DNA from: CAYTCZ01 sp964436315
GTDB lineage: Bacteria > Actinomycetota > Thermoleophilia > Gaiellales > Gaiellaceae
Length of the DNA: 11,434 bases
Reading direction: 5' to 3'
NCBI GenBank assembly: GCA_964436315.1
Contig: CAYTCZ010000122.1
Span: 1 to 11,434 of the forward strand
In this document: piece after piece, positions 7,572 to 11,434 of the stretch
Layout of the letters: each line of letters opens with the position of its first letter
Numbering within the stretch: the first letter of the stretch is position 1
Notes under the pieces: model-generated
The model's input: the letters and a program-made list of their open reading frames with translations, nothing else
What the model was told of the DNA's origin: nothing
The model's database searches: none
Position numbers and translations under genes: made by a program

Positions 7572-7601
7572 CTCACGAGCCGTCCTGTCAGGCCGCTGTA
7601 C

Positions 7602-8144
7602 CTAGCCGCGACCGATCCGCTTCGAGATGTTGACTGCGTCATCTCGTGCCTCGGACGCGGTCATCACATCGTCCGCCTCGAGCACGGTCGGCTTTGCCGT
7701 CGGCGGCGGCCCCTCGCCGTTCTTCGCCCCTAGCCAGGCCTCGTTCAACGCTTTCTGCACGTAGACCGAATGCGACCAGAAGAGAATTGCCAGCAGAATC
7801 GTCAGGAAGGGGTTGATTTGAGAACCGCCCCGTGTAATCCACTCCTGCGTCTCGCGAACGCGCCGCGTTGTGAAGATGACCGTCAGGAGCGGAAGCACCA
7901 CGATCCAACCGACCGGAACGAGAAAGATCGCCGGAATCGCCGCCAGCATCGAGAGAACCGGGGAGTTCCCAAAGGGTCGCCCGACAGCCTCAGAATAGTC
8001 GCGCAGCTCACGATTGATCTGATACCACCAAACGAGACCCCAAATCCCGAGCGTTAGAACGATCAGAAGCCAAAGGCCCCAGGGATTGCGCGTGGTGACA
8101 CGCGCGCCGCCGAGCTTGATGTTCTCCGGTCGCGTCGTCTCGAT
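7602..8144 (-). CDS. DUF4234-like membrane protein without a standard start codon
   Basis: The frame reads as a complete DUF4234-type protein. The family-like opening (RNPWGLWLLIVLTLGIWGLV, then WYQINRELRDYS) is followed by a second hydrophobic pair (SMLAAIPAIFLVPVGWIVVL), the VRETQEWIT segment, a last span near NPFLTILLAILFWSHSVYVQ with LNEAW, and a polar tail. The Met at 7949 lies inside the protein, so it is not the natural start. The frame is open to a TAA at 8160-8162 but contains no ATG, GTG or TTG upstream of 7949. A ribosome-like GGAAGAGG lies seven bases before an ATC at 8144, which I use provisionally as start (180 codons). Either ATC is a rare start, the start codon has mutated, or there is a sequence error. 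It precedes usp by 30 bp. Confidence 0.75.
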   Translation of the reverse strand: METTRPENIKLGGARVTTRNPWGLWLLIVLTLGIWGLVWWYQINRELRDYSEAVGRPFGNSPVLSMLAAIPAIFLVPVGWIVVLPLLTVIFTTRRVRETQEWITRGGSQINPFLTILLAILFWSHSVYVQKALNEAWLGAKNGEGPPPTAKPTVLEADDVMTASEARDDAVNISKRIGRG

Positions 8145-8179
8145 GACTAGTCCTCTTCCTTAAGTAACCATCTAGATCA

Positions 8180-8573
8180 CTAGAGCTGGCCCAGAGTATC
8201 CAGCTTTCCTCGATACCGCGCAATGGCGCTCTGCGCAAGCCCGAGCCCAGTGAACGTCGACTGCGCGACTTGGTGAGCGCATCTTGAACGCAGCCCCCGC
8301 CTCGTCGGAAAGCGTGGCGTTGATGATCTTCCCTCCGACCGCGGCGTTTCGGACCTCGGCAAACACCACGTCGCGCTTGGCGAAGTTCACCAGCAAGAAG
8401 AGGCTGGACCCGCCGGCGGGGATCGCGTCGGAGACCTCCCTGATCCAGTCGTCGCTCAGTCCGGCGTCAGTGAGTTTGCCAATCAGAGCTCCAACGCCCA
8501 CGCCGAGCAAAGCTCCACCGATCGGTGCGAGCAGGAGTGCCCCGACGATCATGCCGCCAAGCCCACCAAGAGG
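8180..8573 (-). pseudogene. Truncated, frameshifted DUF1269 gene (third copy)
   Basis: From 8552 to about 8283 the frame gives a DUF1269 Gly-zipper and C-terminal domain (LLLAPIGGALLGVGVGALIG, KLTDAGLSDDWIREVSDAIP, SLFLLVNFAKRD, GGKIINATLSDE) very like copy A. The first ~63 residues of the family are absent; homology begins near 8573 with PLGGLGG. At about 8283-8288 the frame breaks: copy A reads FQDALTK where this gene reads FKMRSPS, and shifting one base restores DALTKS, so a single base appears lost. The normal stop is gone; the original frame runs to a stop at 8172, and another frame (AQSAIARYRGKLDTLGQL) ends at 8180. With no start and a broken end it is most likely a remnant, unless the indel is a sequencing error. 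Confidence 0.82.
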
Positions 8574-8584
8574 AACCTGAGCGG

Positions 8585-9221
8585 CGTCCGTACCCCGATC
8601 GCTTCGGGATTCTTCTAAGCCTCTCGGTCGTCATTGCGACGTTCGGCCTCGCGGCAAACTCGACGGCGGTGATCATCGGCGCGATGTTCGTCGCTCCGCT
8701 CATGACTCCGATTCTTGCGTTCAGCGCCGCCGTCATCGGAATCACGTGGAGGCCGGTGAGGGAGATCTCGCTCGCGGCGCCCTGTTTCTCTTCTTTACGA
8801 ACCTGGCAGCGATCGTTCTTTCCGCATCGGTCGTCTTCATGGCGACTGGGTTTGTGCCGGCCGCGCTGAGCTTCAGACGCGACGGATTCAGCTCGGGTTT
8901 GGAGGGGCGTTCGTCGTCGTGATCGCCGTCGCGTTTCCCCTTGCCGAACACAGCCAGACGCAGTTCCAGGAAGCACAGAATCGCCAGCAGCTGAGCGCGG
9001 GAGTCGAGACGTGGCTAGGAGGAAGGGATCTGCGACTGGGGAACGTCATGCTCGATCGGTCCGGCGAGGAACTCGACATCTGGATCGGCCTCGTCGGCCC
9101 AGACGAGCCGCCTCGTGCCGCGACGCTTGCCGACGCGATCGCGAGGAAGAGCGGGCTGACCGTGAACCTCGACGTCGGCTGGGTGCGGGACCGGCGCACA
9201 GAGATTCGGTCGCCTAGCTGA
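8585..9221 (+). pseudogene. Degraded DUF389 family membrane protein gene
   Basis: Three frames together spell parts of a DUF389 integral membrane protein. From 8585 frame one gives LSLSVVIATFGLAANSTAVI and IGAMFVAPLMTPILAF, the conserved first membrane region. From about 8746 frame two gives VEAGEGDLARGALFLFFTNL and AAIVLSASVVFMATGFVPAA until a stop at 8920. From about 8871 frame three gives LQTRRIQLGFGGAFVVVIAV and continues to the stop at 9221 with a family-like C-terminal domain (LSAGVETWLGG, GLTVNLDVGWV). The N-terminal part is absent. The long hydrophobic middle that normally separates TPILAF from the EAGE...TNL region is also missing, so there is an internal deletion as well as two frame changes. 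The end overlaps the convergent antiporter stop by eight bases. Confidence 0.85.
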
Positions 9222-10563
9222 GCGAGTCCGGCTCGCGTCCAGCTGGCCGAGAGCCCATTAACCGGCGCGGCGCGGCAAGACTGCCTTCCCGGCGAGTAGG
9301 GAGCTCTGGCACTTCAACCATCTCTGGAGCCTCTTCGGGCATGTCTTCAGTCCTACGGCCGTAACGCTCGGCGAGAGGAGCGGCGGAAATTCCATGCGCG
9401 TAGATGCTCATCATCACGGTCACCGTCATGATCAACAGAATGTCGTTCGCGCCTGGAAGCAGAGGTTCCTCGATGATTACAAGAAGTCCAAGGATGATCG
9501 AGGCGAGACCACGCGGCCCGAACCAGCCGAGAAAGATCACTGAATACGAACGCAGGTCCGTTCCGATCAGGGAGATCGCGACGGGAAGTGCGCGGATCAC
9601 CGTCAACGCGAGGAGCGCGTACACGACCATCTGCCACGTGGCTACGTCGAGGATCAGGACGGCGATCACACCAAATGCAAAAAAGATGAAGAGCTCGAGC
9701 AACTGGCCAATGTCCTCGGTGAAATCAACAATCTTCTGGCCTAGATCACGCGCGGCGTGCCCGGCAGCGATCCCGCCGACGAACGCCGCGACGAACCCAC
9801 TGCCACCGACCTCTTCAGCACCCCACCAGGTGAGGACCGCCAGCGCCGCGATCGTGAGCTGCTGAAATACGCCGGTCATCCATCCCCGCTTTGATGCCTC
9901 ACTCACGAGCCAACCGCCGATCAGGCCCACCGCGATTCCGACGAGCAGGCCATAACCGAGCTTCTCGATAATCACCTGGACGACGTCGATCGCGCGAACT
10001 GCTTCTTCTGCGACGGCGAGTGTCAGGAAGATCGTCCACAGCGGCACGGCCATACCGTCGTTCAGACCGCTTTCAACGTTCAACGCCTGACGGATCCGTA
10101 CGGGGACGATCGGGCTGCTGACGACGACTTGGCCAAGTGCCGCGTCGGTCGGGACGAGAATTGCCGCAACGAGGAACGCCTCCCAGATGTCAAGGTCCGG
10201 AAAGAGGCCGATCGCGACGGCACCGGCGAATCCAATAGTGAGGGGGAAGCCGACGAGGAGCAGGCGTCCGGGTAACTGGGCATTCCCACGAAGCGTTTTC
10301 AGGTCAATTCGGGTGGCGTCCGTGAACAACACGAGCGCGAGCGCGATCTCGGCCGCCGTCACAAAGAACTCGCCCGTCTCGGCGAAGAGGTCCTTCTCGC
10401 CCTCTTCTAGGACTTCGAATCCGAAGTTGATCTCACCTGTCGCCCCGCCGATCACTCCGGCCGTCGCGAACACGATCGGGGCCGTGATGATCGTTCCCTG
10501 GAGCCGGCCGGAGACAAGCCCCCAGGCAACGATCAGCGCAGCGAAGGCGCCGATCTCAACCAC
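9214..10563 (-). CDS. Cation:proton antiporter, CPA1-type
   Basis: A 449-residue polytopic protein, about twelve hydrophobic segments, expected to exchange Na+ or K+ for H+ across the cytoplasmic membrane. Family markers: a TD motif in VPTDAALGQ (139-145), the ion-binding ESGLNDG motif (164-170, with D169) and GWFGPRGL (346-353) in a late span. No RCK/TrkA or cAMP-binding domain is attached; the C-terminal tail of about 50 residues is polar and proline/glutamate-rich. The start is GTG 10563, preceded by GGGAGC. It is a single gene facing the DUF389 remnant and lies downstream of the intergenic repeat region. Which cation it carries cannot be told from sequence. The coding frame is intact although both flanking genes are damaged. 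Confidence 0.93.
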   Translation of the reverse strand: MVEIGAFAALIVAWGLVSGRLQGTIITAPIVFATAGVIGGATGEINFGFEVLEEGEKDLFAETGEFFVTAAEIALALVLFTDATRIDLKTLRGNAQLPGRLLLVGFPLTIGFAGAVAIGLFPDLDIWEAFLVAAILVPTDAALGQVVVSSPIVPVRIRQALNVESGLNDGMAVPLWTIFLTLAVAEEAVRAIDVVQVIIEKLGYGLLVGIAVGLIGGWLVSEASKRGWMTGVFQQLTIAALAVLTWWGAEEVGGSGFVAAFVGGIAAGHAARDLGQKIVDFTEDIGQLLELFIFFAFGVIAVLILDVATWQMVVYALLALTVIRALPVAISLIGTDLRSYSVIFLGWFGPRGLASIILGLLVIIEEPLLPGANDILLIMTVTVMMSIYAHGISAAPLAERYGRRTEDMPEEAPEMVEVPELPTRREGSLAAPRRLMGSRPAGREPDSLS

Positions 10564-10676
10564 AGGGCGCTCCCGGCGGGAGCAGGATCCGCCCGACGGC
10601 CATCATGGTCGAGACGATTTCAACACAGTTGATGGCTTCTCGTCCGGCTCACGAACATCGTGACGACCTGACACGG

Positions 10677-10727
10677 CGGATCGAGAACGAGCTCCGGCTC
10701 GCGGATCGAGAACGACCTCCGGGCTCG
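10677..10727. repeat. Imperfect tandem repeat, two ~25-bp units
   Basis: CGGATCGAGAACGAGCTCCG followed by GCTCG (10677-10701) is repeated directly as CGGATCGAGAACGACCTCCG followed by GGCTCG (10702-10727), with one substitution and one inserted G. Confidence 0.8.
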
Positions 10728-10788
10728 CAATTCGCACAGCTCCTGTGCGCAATTGCCACGGCTCGCGTGACGCAATTTTCACGGCTCG
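10726..10788. repeat. Three degenerate 22-23-bp spaced repeats
   Basis: CGCAATTCGCACAGCTC (10726), CGCAATTGCCACGGCTCG (10748) and CGCAATTTTCACGGCTCG (10771) recur at 22- and 23-base spacing. On the minus strand each unit begins GAGC(C/T)GTG and contains AATTGCG. They continue the spacing of the adjoining 25-bp repeats, whose minus-strand units also start with GAG. Confidence 0.75.
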
Positions 10789-10805
10789 TCTCAAACTCGC
10801 CAAAA

Positions 10806-10828
10806 CCGGTTGAGTACGCTCAAACCGG
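10806..10828 (-). terminator. Likely intrinsic terminator of the SulP gene
   Basis: On the minus strand CCGGTTTGAG, loop CGTA, CTCAACCGG forms a stem of nine pairs with one bulged base, followed immediately by TTTT. It lies about 105 bases past the SulP stop at 10933. The T-run is short, so strength is uncertain. Confidence 0.5.
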
Positions 10829-10844
10829 GTGGCGGGTGGAACCA

Positions 10845-10866
10845 CTTCCCCACCCGGGTGGGGAAG
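10845..10866. repeat. Perfect 22-bp palindrome
   Basis: The half-site CTTCCCCACCC is followed directly by its exact reverse complement GGGTGGGGAAG with no spacer. It lies between the SulP stop and the terminator-like hairpin. It could be a transcript-end hairpin or a binding site for a dimeric protein; the sequence alone does not decide. Confidence 0.75.
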
Positions 10867-10932
10867 GGTGAGGAAGTCCCTCGAGCCAATTGTCGTTCGA
10901 AGAGAGATCCGTGCTGAGGCCGTGCGCGTGAC

Positions 10933-11434
10933 CTAGTCGACGCTGCTCGAACGCTGGAACGCCGCGACGCCGCCTCGAACCGACTCGAAGAGACTCTCCT
11001 CGCCGATTGCGTCGACGAGCCCGGCCCGATCGAGCTCGTCCCGGATAGCCGTCCTCGCACGGGCGACGAGCAGTCGGACCTGCTGGCTCGCAAGCTCCGC
11101 GCAAAGCTCCGTCAAAACGTCCAAAGCGGTGATGTCGACATGAGTGATCCCGCTGGCATCGAGAAGAACGGCTCGGGCAGGCGGCTCCGCCTCCCTCACC
11201 AGCCGCCGGATCTGGTCGCGGAAGAAGTTGGCGTTTGCAAAGAAGATCTCGTTGTCGAAACGGAAGATGATGAGCCGGGGAAGGTCTCGTATTCTGGGTT
11301 CTTGTTCACGTCGCGGTAACGGAAGTCCTCGTCATGCTCGTCCGCGTTCGGAACCCGCCCAAGCACCGCGTAGTTCGGTATCCGCGCTGCACCAAAGCGA
11401 TGAGCGAGACGATTACCGCCACGCCGATCCCTCC
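10933..11434 (-). pseudogene. 3' part of a SulP-family anion permease with STAS domain, frame broken
   Basis: From 11277 down to the stop at 10933 one frame encodes LIIFRFDNEIFFANANFFRD and a STAS domain (PPARAVLLDASGITHVDITA, then LRLLVARARTAI-like helix and strand order), the cytoplasmic C-terminus of SulP sulfate/bicarbonate-type transporters. Upstream, a second frame gives the matching linker (IPNYAVLGRVPNADEHDEDF, then RYRDVNKNPEYETFPG). Nearest the window edge a third frame gives the end of the last membrane span (GIGVAVIVSLIALVQR). Frames change near 11275-11282, where one more G in the CCCCGG run would restore PGLIIF, and again near 11380-11400. The 5' part lies outside the window. 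Either a decaying gene or two single-base sequence errors. The transported anion is unknown. Confidence 0.8.

Larger units (their letters stand above)
10564..10932. other. Non-coding region between antiporter and SulP genes
   Basis: A 369-bp stretch without a convincing gene. It holds the antiporter's upstream region (next to 10563), a set of degenerate short repeats (10677-10788), a terminator-like hairpin (10806-10828) and a perfect 22-bp palindrome (10845-10866). Open frames crossing it on both strands are arginine/serine-rich repeat translations with no family resemblance. I see no convincing -10/-35 pair for the antiporter. Confidence 0.7.

Noticed and set aside
8585..9221. Programmed ribosomal frameshifting in the DUF389 gene
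   Set aside because: Two separate frame changes, a missing internal segment and a missing 5' end fit decay or sequence error; no slippery heptamer is evident at the junctions.
10677..10788. CRISPR array
   Set aside because: Repeat units abut or drift with almost no unique spacers, units are degenerate, and there are no cas genes nearby.
10603..10845. Minus-strand frame of 80 codons through the intergenic repeats
   Set aside because: Its sequence comes from the repeat units themselves, it has no ribosome site or family pattern, and it crosses the terminator-like hairpin.

Overview
The window is GC-rich bacterial chromosome, densely coded mostly on the minus strand. The family mix (tandem YihY/BrkB proteins, several DUF1269 Gly-zipper proteins, SHOCT, DUF4234, DUF389, a two-domain Usp, a CPA1-type antiporter and SulP) suggests a high-GC actinobacterium, perhaps a soil or environmental Thermoleophilia-like lineage. 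That placement is inference from gene families and base composition; there is no rRNA or marker gene to fix it.

Layout. Positions 51-2106 (minus) hold two tandem BrkB-type membrane proteins, the downstream one 40 bp after the other. A cysteine-free carboxymuconolactone-decarboxylase-like protein (2250-2600, minus) and a complete glucose-6-phosphate isomerase (2690-4327, minus) follow. A small SHOCT protein diverges from pgi (4424-4726, plus) and ends at a strong bidirectional terminator (4736-4764), which also faces the end of the first of two DUF1269 proteins (4781-5305 and 5391-5933, minus). A Gly/Pro-rich lipoprotein with a second membrane segment (6080-6766, plus) converges with a two-domain universal stress protein (6771-7571, minus). 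Usp lies 30 bp downstream of a DUF4234 membrane protein (7602-8144, minus) that lacks a normal start codon.

From about 8180 to 9221 the sequence is visibly damaged. A third DUF1269 gene (minus) and a DUF389 gene (plus) meet head to head near 8575, each without its 5' part and each with shifted frames. This is best read as a deletion across an old divergent promoter region. An intact CPA1-type cation/proton antiporter (9214-10563, minus) follows. A 369-bp intergenic stretch then carries degenerate short repeats, a terminator-like hairpin and a perfect 22-bp palindrome. The window closes with the 3' end of a SulP/STAS anion transporter (10933-11434, minus), also frameshifted.

Taken together the genes look like an envelope and stress-response neighbourhood (membrane transport, Gly-zipper membrane proteins, Usp, SHOCT), with pgi as a housekeeping gene embedded in it. 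I see no phage, transposase, CRISPR array, restriction or defence operon, or biosynthetic cluster. The most unusual content is the local gene decay. Because several breaks are single-base indels, some next to short homopolymers, sequencing or assembly error must be excluded before calling them biological.
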